Below, piece after piece: positions 26,379 to 36,124 of a stretch of DNA of 64,000 nucleotides. The stretch covers positions 62,001 through 126,000 of the forward strand of contig NZ_JABXYX010000006.1 in NCBI RefSeq assembly GCF_017982655.1, in the 5' to 3' direction. The translations under genes were made by a program, and so were the position numbers. Position 1 is the first letter of the stretch; every line of letters begins with the position of its first letter. Source of the DNA: Brasilonema sp. CT11 (GTDB taxonomy: Bacteria > Cyanobacteriota > Cyanobacteriia > Cyanobacteriales > Nostocaceae). The notes under the pieces were generated by a model. The model had not been told where the DNA came from. It did not search any database and worked only from the letters and a program-made list of their open reading frames with translations.

Positions 26379-28985
26379 ATGCTGAGAATAAAACTGGTGC
26401 ATCATATTCTCTTTTTCCTCACCTTACCCCTAGCAACCATAGCAACTCTTGCGCATATCACCACCGCAGTTGCCCAACAAGTGACCCCTGATGGAACTGT
26501 ATCCACCACAGTTATCACTCCTGACGGTAAAAATTTTACTATCAATGATGGTACAACAAGAGGAGGAAATCTTTTTCACAGCTTCAAAGAATTTTCTGTT
26601 CCCACAGGTGGTTCAGCTAACTTTAACAATGCAGCCAATATACAAAACATTATCAACCGAGTCACGGGTGGTTCTGTTTCTAGTATTGATGGTTTGATTA
26701 AAGCCAATGGTGCAGCAAACGTGTTCTTACTCAATCCAGCAGGAATTGTTTTTGGACCAAATGCCAGCTTGAATATTGGTGGTTCCTTTTTAGGAACTAC
26801 AGCGCACAGTTTCCTATTTGACAATGGATTTGAGTTTAGCGCCACCAATCCCCAAGCACCGCCACTGTTAACTATAAATGTTCCGATTGGGTTGAGGTTT
26901 CGGGATAATCCTCAAAATATCGTTAATCGGTCTAGAGCCGTTGATAATAGTGGCAATATTGTTGGTCTTGGTGTTCGACAAGGAAACTCCTTAACACTAG
27001 TAGGCGGTAATGTCACCTTAGATGGTGGGGTACTGTATGCACCAGGAGGACGTATTGAAATCGGCAGTTTTGACAGCAATCAGGTTGTGAATCTCGTCCC
27101 AGTAGAACAGGGATTATCGCTCTCGTATCAAGGTACCCCCAGTTTTCGAGACATCCAGTTTTCTAAGGGTGCATCCGCCAATGTCACAGCAGATGGCAGC
27201 GGTTCTATTGCCATACTCGGGAGGAACATCAATTTCACCGATAAATCAGCTCTATTAGCTAATACCCTTGGTAATCAAAATGGGGGAGAAATTAGCATTG
27301 TTGGTGACTTTATAGGTTTCAATAACTCCAGCATCACCTCTAACACCTCCAGTTCCGGGAACGGCGGACAAATAAAACTGGATGCCAACAACATCAAGTT
27401 TGAGAATCGCAGTGGTGTAAACATTCAGACGTCGGACAGGGGTAATGCCGGAAATATCAACGTTCGTGCAAATTCTTTGGGAATCGAAGGCGGAACTGGC
27501 TTTGTGAGCACAACGACAGGAAGTAGCACTGGTAAAGCCGGAGACATCAACATTGCTGTCAATGGTCCGATGGCGATCGCCTTCGCAGGTATACAAACCG
27601 ACTCCTTTGGGACGGGTAATGCTGGCAAAATCAACATTAATGCAAATTCTTTGCAGATTGACACCTCGGGTCTCTTAAGCCGTGCGTTCAAGACAGATCA
27701 AGCCGGAGAAATCAACATTAATGTCGCAGACTCTCTTACGACCAACAAAACAGGTATACAAACCAGCACCTATGGCACGGCTGACGCGGGAAAAATCAAC
27801 ATCAGTGCAAATTCTTTTCAGTTTAAAGGACAAATTCTTAGCGAGGTGGGGGTAAGTAGCACAGGTCGGGGTGGAGAAATCAACATTACCGCAGGCTCTC
27901 TGGAAGTCCTACAAACTCCAGGAAATAGCACAGTTATATCTACAAAAACTGCGGGTATTGGTGACGCTGGAAAAATAAACATCAATGCAAATTCTTTTTT
28001 ACTGGAACGCTCAGGAGTCACTAGCAGTACCGAGGGAAGTGGCACAGGTAACGCCGGAGAAATCAACATTACCGCAGGTCTATTTAAGACCAACAACTCA
28101 GCATACGTGGAGACAAACAACTCGGGCAGTGGTAATGCTGGAGACTTGAAAGTGCGAGCAAAAACCCTAGATATTCGTCAAACAGAATTGGGAGTGGGAA
28201 ATACTGGTAATGGTAATGCTGGTAATTTGGAGATTGTGGCTGACACCATTAAGCTTGATGACAGTTCGCTTAACGCCAACACTCGTGGGGGAGAAGGCAA
28301 CATTACCGTGAAATCTGGTGACTTAATCTTGCGCAACAACGGCAAAATCACCACTAATGCTACAGGCACGGCTAATGGCGGCAACATTACGATTGATTCC
28401 CCATTAATCGTCGCTTTTCCCTTAGAAAATAGTGACATCACTGCCAATGCTTTCAGCGGTAACGGTGGGAACATCACAATTAGAACTCAAGGTGTGTTTG
28501 GAATCCAGCGCCGTTCCCAATTAACACCTGAAAGTGACATCACAGCATTTTCGCAACAAAACCCATCCTTAAACGGGACTATCAACATTATCACCCCAGA
28601 TCTTGACCCCACTCGTGGATTATTTGAATTGACAGAAACTGTTATCGACCCTGCACAGCAGGTTGCCCAAAATCCCTGTGTAAAAGGTTTTGGTAGTACT
28701 TTCACCATCACAGGACGTGGCGGATTGCCATCTGACCCCAATAAAATCCTCAGTAGTGACAATGTGCGCGTTGATTTAGTTGAACCTGTTCCCAGTACGG
28801 TAAGTTCAACAAGTACAACAGAAAAGAAACCATCTCAACAGCCAAGTGTCAAAAAGATAGTACCAGCCCAAGGTTGGATATATAACGAAAAAGGTCAGGT
28901 CGTGCTGGTGGCTTATGATCCTACCAAAACGGGTCCACAACGATCGCAGCCAGCACCAACTAGTAGTTGTGCTGCAACGAGATAA
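26379..28985 (+). CDS. two-partner-secretion filamentous haemagglutinin-type exoprotein (TpsA)
   Basis: A TpsA-type secreted protein of 868 residues. The ATG at 26379 gives a signal peptide MLRIKLVHHILFFLTLPLAT and a cleavage region near TTAVAQQ; the TTG at 26334 is less likely. The N-terminal haemagglutination-activity (TPS) domain covers about residues 30-160, with GGNLFHSFKEF, NRVTGGSVSSIDG, ANVFLLNPAGIVFGPNAS and ATNPQAPPLL. A long beta-helix of repeats of the G-N-A-G-(E/K/D)-I-N-I type follows. The C-terminus carries PCVKGFGSTFTITGRGGLP, LSSDNVRVDLVEPVP and PAQGWIYNEKGQVVLVAYDP, a cyanobacterial end module. It would leave the cell through a TpsB pore; none is in the window. A paralogue lies at 57575-60025. 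Confidence 0.9.
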   Translation: MLRIKLVHHILFFLTLPLATIATLAHITTAVAQQVTPDGTVSTTVITPDGKNFTINDGTTRGGNLFHSFKEFSVPTGGSANFNNAANIQNIINRVTGGSVSSIDGLIKANGAANVFLLNPAGIVFGPNASLNIGGSFLGTTAHSFLFDNGFEFSATNPQAPPLLTINVPIGLRFRDNPQNIVNRSRAVDNSGNIVGLGVRQGNSLTLVGGNVTLDGGVLYAPGGRIEIGSFDSNQVVNLVPVEQGLSLSYQGTPSFRDIQFSKGASANVTADGSGSIAILGRNINFTDKSALLANTLGNQNGGEISIVGDFIGFNNSSITSNTSSSGNGGQIKLDANNIKFENRSGVNIQTSDRGNAGNINVRANSLGIEGGTGFVSTTTGSSTGKAGDINIAVNGPMAIAFAGIQTDSFGTGNAGKININANSLQIDTSGLLSRAFKTDQAGEININVADSLTTNKTGIQTSTYGTADAGKINISANSFQFKGQILSEVGVSSTGRGGEINITAGSLEVLQTPGNSTVISTKTAGIGDAGKININANSFLLERSGVTSSTEGSGTGNAGEINITAGLFKTNNSAYVETNNSGSGNAGDLKVRAKTLDIRQTELGVGNTGNGNAGNLEIVADTIKLDDSSLNANTRGGEGNITVKSGDLILRNNGKITTNATGTANGGNITIDSPLIVAFPLENSDITANAFSGNGGNITIRTQGVFGIQRRSQLTPESDITAFSQQNPSLNGTINIITPDLDPTRGLFELTETVIDPAQQVAQNPCVKGFGSTFTITGRGGLPSDPNKILSSDNVRVDLVEPVPSTVSSTSTTEKKPSQQPSVKKIVPAQGWIYNEKGQVVLVAYDPTKTGPQRSQPAPTSSCAATR

Positions 28986-29351
28986 TGATGTCGCCCACAA
29001 TTCTCGTATAACCCCACCCCGGTTTTGTCTTGCGCCAAAATTTCCCTCAGGACTTACGGAACCTCACCCTGCCCTGTCGGGCATCCCTCTCCTTATTAAA
29101 GAATAAGGTAGTTGTGCGACGCTTAACCCAACAATAAACGTTTTGTGTTGGGTAACCGCAGCGTCAAACGCCACTCGCCTCAAGCCGGGGAACCCGTCCA
29201 CACCAGCGGTGGCTCCCCAACCTACCCACTATTCCCTATTCCCTGTTCCCTGTTCCCTGTTCCCTGTTCCCTGTTCCCTATCTTGTTGTTCACGAATGAT
29301 TTAAGATTGCTATACTGGCAATCGATACCTAAATAACAGCGACTAACCGTT
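28986..29351. repeat. intergenic region with GC-rich repeat and CCCTGTT heptamer array
   Basis: From 29160 to 29220 a unit of the GC-rich repeat seen at 7369 recurs (CGCCTCAAGCCGGGGAACCC, GGTGGCTCCCC). From 29231 to 29281 there are about seven heptamers CCCTGTT/CCCTATT. 29040-29100 looks like another intergenic repeat (AGGACTTACGG, CCTGCCCTGTCGGGCATCCC). No gene is supported. Confidence 0.65.
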
Positions 29352-31088
29352 GTGCAAACATTTGACTTTACAACTCTTACCGCTGTTTGTAGCGACATCC
29401 GCGCTCACTGGCTACCATCGCGCGTAGAGCAGGTTTATCAACGCAACAGCTACACTATTGCCGTAGCACTCCGCACCCTCAAGCAGCGGGGTTGGCTGGA
29501 AATTTCTTGGCATCCGCAAGCAGCACGTCTTCACATCGGTGAACCACCACCAAGAACACCAGATACTTTTACCTTTAGCCAACAACTAGTGCACCAGTTG
29601 GGCGGTTTGGCGTTGGTGGGGCTTGAGGCGATCGCTCCTTGGGAACGTGTAGTTGATTTACAATTTGCCCGTCGTCCAGGAGAAAGCGCCCTGTATCACC
29701 TGTACGTCGAAATCATGGGCAAGTACAGCAATGTTATTCTCACCGATGCCAATAACAGCATTATCACCGTTGCCCATCAAGTCAAACAACAACAATCTAG
29801 TGTGCGTCCAATTCTGACAGGACAGCCTTATGAAACACCACCCAGTCTCACCGCTGCTACACCCAGCTTAAGTGAATCTCAAGAACGCTGGCAAGAACGA
29901 GTTAGCTTAGTACCAGGAGCAATCAAGCGTCAGTTGCTCAAAACCCATCGCGGTGTTTCTCCTTCACTGATACAATCAATGCTGATGGTATCAGACATCA
30001 ACCCAGAGAGTTCGACACAGACCCTCAAACTTGATGACTGGCAACGGCTGTTTCACCATTGGCAAGAATGGCTGCAAAAGGTAGAAAGCGAGAAGTTTGA
30101 ACCTGGTTGGACACAAGAAGGTTACACCGTGGTTGGTTGGGGTGTCCACAAAAGGGCCAAAGATATCCAAGAGTTACTCAACCGTTACTACACGGATCAG
30201 CTCAATCAACAAATATTTTCCCAACTGCGGCATCAATTGAGTCAAAAACTGAATAATCTTTTGGAAAAATTACGAGTAAAAGCTGCTACTTTTGAGCAAC
30301 GCTTGCAGCAGTCAGAAAAAGCAGATGAGTATCGACAAAATGCTGATTTGTTGATGGCGTATCTCCATGAATGGCAAGTGGGAATGACAGAAATTGTTAT
30401 CCCTGATTTTGAAACTAGCGAACCAGTAAAAATCGCTTTACAGCCAGATAAAAATGCCGTCCAAAATGCCCAAAATCTCTACAAGCAGCATCAAAAACTT
30501 AAACGCGCTCGTATTGCCGTAGAACCATTATTGGCAGAAGTCAATGCTGAAATTGAGTATTTGGAGCAAGTCGAAGCAGCCATTTCGCAGATAGAAAATT
30601 ACAACACAGCAGAAGATTTACAAGCTCTTGAAGAAATCCGCGAGGAACTTATTCAACAGCGGTATTTAGAAGACTCAGAATATCGCCGTCGCAGTCCAAC
30701 GGAAGCTGCTAGCATGAACTTTTATCATTATCGCACTCCCAGTGGTTTTGAAGTTTTAATTGGTCGGAATAACCGCCAGAATGACCAATTAAGCTTTCGT
30801 GTGGCAAACGATTACGATTTATGGTTCCATGCTCAAGAGATTCCAGGTAGCCACGTGTTACTGCGTCTGGAAGCAGGTCGTGTCCCAGAAGAAGGTGATT
30901 TGCAATATGTTGCTAACTTAACAGCATACTACAGTCGTGGTCGTCAAAGTGAACAGGTTCCAGTTGTTTACACTCAGCCAAAATATGTTTATAAACCCAA
31001 AGGAGCGAAACCGGGAATTGCTATCTACAAGCAGGAGCGTATCATTTGGGGACAACCGCAGTCGTTAGTGCTCAATCCTAAGTCGTGA
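29352..31088 (+). CDS. NFACT family protein (Rqc2/FbpA-like)
   Basis: A 578-residue NFACT protein, the bacterial relative of Rqc2/NEMF that binds stalled 50S subunits with peptidyl-tRNA. The N-terminal NFACT-N domain begins FDFTTLTAVCSDIRAHWLPS and contains TFSQQLVHQLGGLALVG and RRPGESALYHLYVEIMGKYS. A coiled-coil middle follows, about 285-440 (EKADEYRQNADLLMAYLHEW, LEQVEAAISQIEN). The C-terminal NFACT-R RNA-binding domain holds YRTPSGFEVLIGRNNRQNDQ and DLWFHAQEIPGSHVLLR. The start is a GTG. The gene stands alone; its downstream terminator is shared with the convergent porin gene. The direct name in older annotations, fibronectin-binding protein, is misleading here. Confidence 0.88.
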   Translation: MQTFDFTTLTAVCSDIRAHWLPSRVEQVYQRNSYTIAVALRTLKQRGWLEISWHPQAARLHIGEPPPRTPDTFTFSQQLVHQLGGLALVGLEAIAPWERVVDLQFARRPGESALYHLYVEIMGKYSNVILTDANNSIITVAHQVKQQQSSVRPILTGQPYETPPSLTAATPSLSESQERWQERVSLVPGAIKRQLLKTHRGVSPSLIQSMLMVSDINPESSTQTLKLDDWQRLFHHWQEWLQKVESEKFEPGWTQEGYTVVGWGVHKRAKDIQELLNRYYTDQLNQQIFSQLRHQLSQKLNNLLEKLRVKAATFEQRLQQSEKADEYRQNADLLMAYLHEWQVGMTEIVIPDFETSEPVKIALQPDKNAVQNAQNLYKQHQKLKRARIAVEPLLAEVNAEIEYLEQVEAAISQIENYNTAEDLQALEEIREELIQQRYLEDSEYRRRSPTEAASMNFYHYRTPSGFEVLIGRNNRQNDQLSFRVANDYDLWFHAQEIPGSHVLLRLEAGRVPEEGDLQYVANLTAYYSRGRQSEQVPVVYTQPKYVYKPKGAKPGIAIYKQERIIWGQPQSLVLNPKS

Positions 31089-31361
31089 GTTGCGATTATA
31101 TTTGTTGTTCAAAATACAAAAAATTTATTTAACTTTTGATTTTTAATTCAAAATTTAAGTGATTTTCCGGCTACATACCATATTTAGAATTTTTCTTAAA
31201 GATGGAAACTTATTTTCTTCCTAAATATCTTTTTTTGATAAAAGTCATAAAAAATTTGTACTGACTGTTACAATATTGTTAAGAAAAGTATCCCGTTGCG
31301 TTTTGGGAACGCGCAACTTGGGGTTCACTGTTTTGAGAAGACAACACAAATTAAGATGTTT

Positions 31362-31393
31362 AAAAAGACCAGCTGTGGTAGGCTGGTCTTTTT
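31362..31393. terminator. bidirectional Rho-independent terminator
   Basis: AAAAAGACCAGC/GCTGGTCTTTTT, a perfect 12-bp stem with the 8-nt loop TGTGGTAG. T-runs are present on both strands, so it ends the NFACT transcript (plus, 270 bp upstream) and the porin transcript (minus, stop 22 bp away). Confidence 0.85.
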
Positions 31394-31414
31394 GTACTGT
31401 TTAATTTGTGCTTA

Positions 31415-33088
31415 TCAAAAAGTGAAGGTGGTTCTGACTGCACCAATCACAACACCATCGTTGTTACTGTTATGATCTGGCGCTGTCAGCCAAATGACTC
31501 CTGGAGTTATGCTAAGATTTTCGCTCACCTGATATTGGTAGAAAGCTTCAATGTGATATGAGGTGTCTTCGTCTTTGCCGATAGCTCTCCTCAGAGAATC
31601 ACTCACACCAGTCACTTTCGGCTCCATACCCACAATAATACCTGCGACGTTACCCTTTTTACCTAAATCCGGAAAGGCTAGGGTCACAGCATAATTCCAA
31701 ATCTCAAGTTCTCCACGGGGAATTGTTCCACCAACAGAGGACAAAGTGCGAGTATTGGTATAACCTGCCCAACCACCCAAAACAAACTTAGGACTGAGTT
31801 GGAAAGATGCTTCTATACCATAGGAATTACTAGAAACTGGTACCTCAATCCCTGAGAAGTTCGCCAAAGCGTCTGGTAGATTGGGATTATTTGCCAATGC
31901 TGATCGCAGGTTGGCACGGTTGCTGCCTGCACTACCGTTAGCAGTGAAATCAGTGTTATAAGAATTCACGTAGGTCAAACCAAAGGTAAATTTGTCAGTT
32001 GGTTTGATAGTTAGCTGTGCCATCGCGCCATAAGGACCATTGAACAGACCACTTCCCCTGTCAGGATTCGCTGCATCATTTGCCAAATACCCCAAGCTGA
32101 GTTCTAGATTCTTGCTGAACTCGTGCCTAAGTCCTAAACCAGCACCATTAAGATGATAGTAAATTGGGTTGCGAGTCCCAAAATGAGAAAGGGCACCACT
32201 GCCACCATCGCCATCTAGGAAAGGGTTAACTGTATTGGTAAAATCATCAATCGCACCTGCATTGGCTTCAACAACAACGGTTGTTTTCTCGCCAATCCGG
32301 AACTGATACAACAGTGCGTCTAGCCCTACATCATTACTGTTACCGTCATCGAAAGCGCCGCCTGCAAATCGGAAGTCACCTTCTGGTGTAAACGTAGAGG
32401 TTCCAGAGAAAGCATTTAGGTTGCCCGCCTGTAGTCGGGTTCTGAGTAAATCTTCGCCATTAAAGCTTGTGTCAAAATTGAGGCGAACCCGATCTCCTAC
32501 GATAGTATTCCGGCTTATTTTTTCTCCCCTTGCATTGTCTCCTGTCGCAATCCCTGCCACAGTTATCACAGCTTCAGCGTTGAGTTTGGTCGTAGTCGAA
32601 AATTGATTTGCCTCCAACTCAGCAGTTTTTGCTTCCAAAGTATCCACACGACCTCGCAGTGTCGCCAGTTCTGCTGCAAATTCTTCTTGTAATCTTTGTA
32701 ATGTCGCTAAATCTTGTTTATTTACCAAATCTGCTGTAGCTGTGGCTATGAGTTCGTTAACTCGGTTGAGACAAGCATTCAACCCAGCAGCGAATTCATA
32801 TCGCGTCATCGCCCGATTTCCGCGATAAGTTCCATTCGGGTATCCAGCAATACAGCCATAGCGCTCTACTAAAGATTGCAGTGCTTGAAAAGCCCAATCT
32901 GTGGGTTGTACATCTGATAGCTGAGACACCGAAGTGACTTGTGCCGCTGTCTTGTTTTGGGTGGTATTCTCAGCTTGTTTGATTTCTAAACTGGCAGGTG
33001 TTTCCCCTGCAACAGCAGCGCTACTCATCGCTAACATTGCCCCGAGAACTGCTGGACCAGCCAGCAAAGATTTCCACAAGTTTGTCAT
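31415..33088 (-). CDS. SLH/OprB-type outer-membrane porin (iron-uptake porin type)
   Basis: A cyanobacterial outer-membrane porin of 557 residues. The ATG at 33088 is chosen: GAGGAAA lies 5 bases upstream, and it starts a signal peptide MTNLWKSLLAGPAVLGAMLA ending near AAVAGE. Residues about 55-115 form one S-layer homology domain (DVQPTDWAFQALQSLVERYG, YRGNRAMTRYEFAAGLNACL), which binds pyruvylated cell-wall polymer. A coiled coil of about 40 residues (LATLQRLQEEFAAELATLRG) precedes the OprB-like beta-barrel, which ends in the usual aromatic residue (RTTFTF). The family includes porins implicated in iron uptake; a Fur-box-like palindrome 290 bp upstream (33376-33398) agrees with that. Confidence 0.88.
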   Translation of the reverse strand: MTNLWKSLLAGPAVLGAMLAMSSAAVAGETPASLEIKQAENTTQNKTAAQVTSVSQLSDVQPTDWAFQALQSLVERYGCIAGYPNGTYRGNRAMTRYEFAAGLNACLNRVNELIATATADLVNKQDLATLQRLQEEFAAELATLRGRVDTLEAKTAELEANQFSTTTKLNAEAVITVAGIATGDNARGEKISRNTIVGDRVRLNFDTSFNGEDLLRTRLQAGNLNAFSGTSTFTPEGDFRFAGGAFDDGNSNDVGLDALLYQFRIGEKTTVVVEANAGAIDDFTNTVNPFLDGDGGSGALSHFGTRNPIYYHLNGAGLGLRHEFSKNLELSLGYLANDAANPDRGSGLFNGPYGAMAQLTIKPTDKFTFGLTYVNSYNTDFTANGSAGSNRANLRSALANNPNLPDALANFSGIEVPVSSNSYGIEASFQLSPKFVLGGWAGYTNTRTLSSVGGTIPRGELEIWNYAVTLAFPDLGKKGNVAGIIVGMEPKVTGVSDSLRRAIGKDEDTSYHIEAFYQYQVSENLSITPGVIWLTAPDHNSNNDGVVIGAVRTTFTF

Positions 33089-33375
33089 TTTTTCCTCACA
33101 CCAATTCTCAATTACTAGCCACACTCTGCTTTCTTAAAACTCATTTTTTATAGAAAGTAGTTTCATTAATTTATCAGTAATCAGCAAATTGTTTAACAAT
33201 AAATTTCAAAATTTGTCATTAAATCTGCATATAATATATGTGAAAGTAAAACTCTTACACAACAAACTATAAGAGTTCATTCTGAATCAATCTATACTTT
33301 TTTTAGTATAAGTACATACAGTAGGACTCTTAAGAAATTTTCTTGTTACTAGTAACACCTAATCATGAGTATAAA

Positions 33376-33398
33376 ATAAGAATGATAATCGTTCTTAT
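33376..33398. promoter_or_regulatory. Fur-box-like palindrome
   Basis: The sequence ATAAGAATGATAATC-GTTCTTAT is an interrupted palindrome: 20 of its 23 positions are self-complementary (ATAAGAA-x-GAT-x-ATC-x-TTCTTAT). It resembles the GATAATGATAATCATTATC Fur consensus. It lies 290 bp upstream of the porin start. Iron-dependent repression is an inference. Confidence 0.5.
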
Positions 33399-33888
33399 AT
33401 ATTTGAGCAAACAAATCTCATTATCAACAAAACTTAAACACAGCAAAACAGGCAGTTTTCAGTAAGGACAAAACAGTGATCTGGACTGACACCAGATGCA
33501 GAAGAAAATGTAAAATTTTAGTACAACAGAATACAAAAATTGACAGTGTTAGAGGTTTGCCATGACATCCATATGGTGAGTCGCCATTGTGATATGCGTA
33601 GCGTCAAGCAAGCGGGCTTATCGCCCTTTGGGCGGTTCCCTTTGGGAGCATCGCTTGGGGTAATGCAAACTCCGTTTGCACTGGTGTTGCACCAAGTCGC
33701 ACTTTTACCCCAAAACCTTTTAGCAATCTACAGTCCTGCCTTCGGTCACTATCAACATCATCACTAATTGACACTTTTACACCTAGGATGACATGGCAAG
33801 CTTTCTGAGTCAGCCTACCACTGATGAGTTTCCCTGTCGCCTTTTGTGATATTGGTATTACAGCAGCTCTATCTCTACCTGAAGTGTT
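33399..33888. other. gene-free stretch with palindromic repeats
   Basis: 33600-33720 contains small GC palindromes (GCAAGCGGGC, CGCCCTTTGGGCGG, TGCAAACTCCGTTTGCA). An open frame at 33540-33767 is composed of these repeats and is not called. No promoter or gene is clear in the rest. Confidence 0.5.
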
Positions 33889-34105
33889 ATGGCTTTTGCG
33901 GATCTGTCAATTGCCGAGATAGCCACTGACTACAGTGTTCCTGTGGAAAAGGTGTTGTCTATGTGTGACGAACTTTTAATTGCCTACAAAAACCCTAAGA
34001 CCCCTTTGGCTCGCTTAGGATGCAAAGGCAATTATTTCCCAAATTCTGTCTGAACCACACTTAGAAGGTACTAGCAACACAAGTTATGAAACCGAAGTGA
34101 CTTGA
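33889..34105 (+). pseudogene. small conserved-looking gene upstream of psbV, frameshifted
   Basis: An ATG at 33889 opens MAFADLSIAEIATDYSVPVE and KVLSMCDELLIAYKNPKTPL. The frame then ends at 34053. A shift near CTTAGGATGC (about 34014-34022) lets it continue as DAKAIISQILSEPHLEGTSN to a TGA at 34103-34105. The two parts join into a sensible helical protein of about 72 residues, where L-A-R-L-E-D-A-K would be expected at the join. Either the gene is broken by a small deletion or the sequence has an error here. The name of the family is not known to me. Confidence 0.5.
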
Positions 34106-34226
34106 GTTGCTTATAGCTCGTGTCTAATAGCAAACAATATTAGCACTCAGCAATTAGCCATGAGCACGAATGAGGTTGAGCATTGTCATTTAGCTGTGTT
34201 GAGCATCAAAATCGTTAAGGGGAAAA

Positions 34227-34718
34227 ATGTTTAGAAAATTGTTTGGCATTTTTGCGGCTACTATTTTGCTGACCTTTCAATTCGTTGTCGGTAGCGCCTC
34301 CGCAGTGCAACTAGATAAAACGACCCGCACGGTGACATTAAATGAAGGTGGCGAGACTACTGTCGTTAGCCTTAAACAACTCAAAGAAGGCAAACGCTTA
34401 TTTAACAACACTTGCTCCCAGTGTCATCCTGGAGGTATTACCAAGACAAACCAAAACATAGGACTCGATCCTGAAACACTCGCCCTAGCAACACCAAACC
34501 GTAACAACGTTGAAGGTTTGGTGGACTACCTGAAAAATCCTACCACCTTTGACGGGGAAGAGGAAATTTCTGAATTACACCCCAGCACCAAAAGCGCAGA
34601 TATTTTCACAGAAATGAGAAATCTGAGCGATGATGACCTAGAGGCGATCGCTGGTTATATTCTCGTGCAACCGAAGGTTGACCCTATACGATGGGGAGGC
34701 GGTAAAATTTATTACTAA
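34227..34718 (+). CDS. psbV: cytochrome c550 (photosystem II extrinsic protein PsbV)
   Basis: PsbV is a luminal c-type cytochrome that stabilises the manganese-calcium cluster of photosystem II. The 163-residue precursor has a signal peptide cut after VGSASA (26), giving a mature protein starting VQLDKTTRTV. The haem-binding CSQCH is at 63-67. His118 (His92 of the mature form, in ELHPSTKSADIF) is the second axial ligand. The C-terminus PIRWGGGKIYY is the PsbV signature. AAGGGGA lies just upstream of the ATG. It is followed 620 bp later by petE, an arrangement also found in other Nostocales. Confidence 0.97.
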   Translation: MFRKLFGIFAATILLTFQFVVGSASAVQLDKTTRTVTLNEGGETTVVSLKQLKEGKRLFNNTCSQCHPGGITKTNQNIGLDPETLALATPNRNNVEGLVDYLKNPTTFDGEEEISELHPSTKSADIFTEMRNLSDDDLEAIAGYILVQPKVDPIRWGGGKIYY

Positions 34719-35342
34719 AACGAGTAGCTTGATTTAGTTATTAGTCATTAGTGAGCCAGGGCTGTACCGAGGTTTTCCTCGTGCCGGCTCTGGCTCTGCT
34801 GTTGAATCCTTAGAAACTCTATAATTAGGGACTAATAATTAGTCATTCGTACATTTAGTAAAAAAAGCACACACATTTTCATCGCTGCGCGTCTACAGAA
34901 TCATTGAAAAGCTTATGATCTAAGCTTTTTGGATTTAGTTGTAAGAGCGTGTCCACAGGACATATTTTGAATTCCGCGTCAGTACAAGCGTACGAGTCAG
35001 GCGTTAGAGCAAGCGTGTCTCGCCTTAGGACAACGAGCGCGGTACTACTGACTAACGACTACAAACTATTTTTAATGGAGTTGATTAACAGTTACAACAC
35101 TTAGGAAAATAGTTGGAGTCAGTGAACTGGAATTGAGGAGAAAAAGAGTTTTTGGAACTTAGTACTTAAGACTGATGAATCATATACATCTTTGTGTTTT
35201 AAGTCAAGTCGTCATTGCTGATGAGAATAGTATGATTCGCCAATATTAAAAAAAACTTTGCATCTACGACATATTGTCATATTTAGGCTTAAACTTATTT
35301 AAAATGGATAAGGAAGATAAAACCTGCTGTTAGGAGAAAGCT
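34719..35342. other. 620-bp intergenic region psbV-petE
   Basis: A GC-rich imperfect hairpin at 34753-34796 (AGCCAGGGCTGTACCGAGG / CCTCGTGCCGGCTCTGGCT) may end the psbV transcript. 34930-35060 holds small GC repeats. No gene. The petE promoter should lie in the last 300 bp, but no clear boxes were identified. Confidence 0.45.
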
Positions 35343-35762
35343 ATGAAAATGATCGCGTCAAGCTTACGGCGCTTTAGTCTAGCATTGTTAACAACTTTTT
35401 TCGTTGTTAGTAGCTTAGTTGTTTTTGCTCCCAGTGCTTCAGCGGAAACACATACTGTTAAACTGGGTAGTGATAAAGGAATGTTGGTATTTCAGCCAAA
35501 GCAATTGACGGTTAAACCAGGCGACACAATTGAATGGCTCAACAACAAAGTTCCTCCTCATAATGTTGTGTTTGATCCAGCCAAAAATCCTGGCAAGAGT
35601 AAGGAAGTTGCCAAAGAATTGTCTCATAAGAAGTTGCTCATGAGTCCTGGTCAAAAAACAACAACAACTATCCCAACAGACGCAGCTCCCGGTGACTACA
35701 CCTTCTACTGCGAACCTCACCGTGGCGCAGGTATGGTTGGCAAAGTCACTGTCGAAGGCTAG
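35343..35762 (+). CDS. petE: plastocyanin
   Basis: Plastocyanin is the small blue copper protein that carries electrons from cytochrome b6f to photosystem I in the thylakoid lumen. The 139-residue precursor has a twin-region signal peptide cut after PSASA (34), leaving 105 residues. The four copper ligands are present: His73 (VPPHNVVFD), Cys123, His126 and Met131 (FYCEPHRGAGMVG). AGGAG lies about 7 bases before the ATG. The cytochrome c6 gene 360 bp downstream encodes its usual iron-based substitute, so the two may be switched by copper, as known in other cyanobacteria. Confidence 0.97.
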   Translation: MKMIASSLRRFSLALLTTFFVVSSLVVFAPSASAETHTVKLGSDKGMLVFQPKQLTVKPGDTIEWLNNKVPPHNVVFDPAKNPGKSKEVAKELSHKKLLMSPGQKTTTTIPTDAAPGDYTFYCEPHRGAGMVGKVTVEG

Positions 35763-36124
35763 ATTTAAGCTGTTGACAGAAAAACTTCATCATGCTATAT
35801 AAGAGCGAAATACGCTTTTAGATAACAGACCCTAATGTTGGGATGTTTACATGAGGGGTTATCAGTGGTGACAAGTTTTATCCTCGTCCAAGAGTTGATG
35901 GCAACAAACAGAGATAAACTCGTCACCGCTAATTTTGAGAAAATTTGTATCTAAACAAACAAGTTACCTCGTTAGTCACAAACAATTTAGAGGATTACGG
36001 CGTAGTCGCACGAGTAAGTTAGCAACTGTATCAAAGAGTAGTTCCTTTAAGACTTCTGGCAGCCTTACAATAGTGACTGGAGACTGTTTTTGAGTCGCTG
36101 GAGGCTAGTTGCAAGGAGAATCTC

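Noticed and set aside
33540-33767. A 75-codon plus-strand frame
   Set aside because: Made of palindromic repeats with no protein-like pattern.
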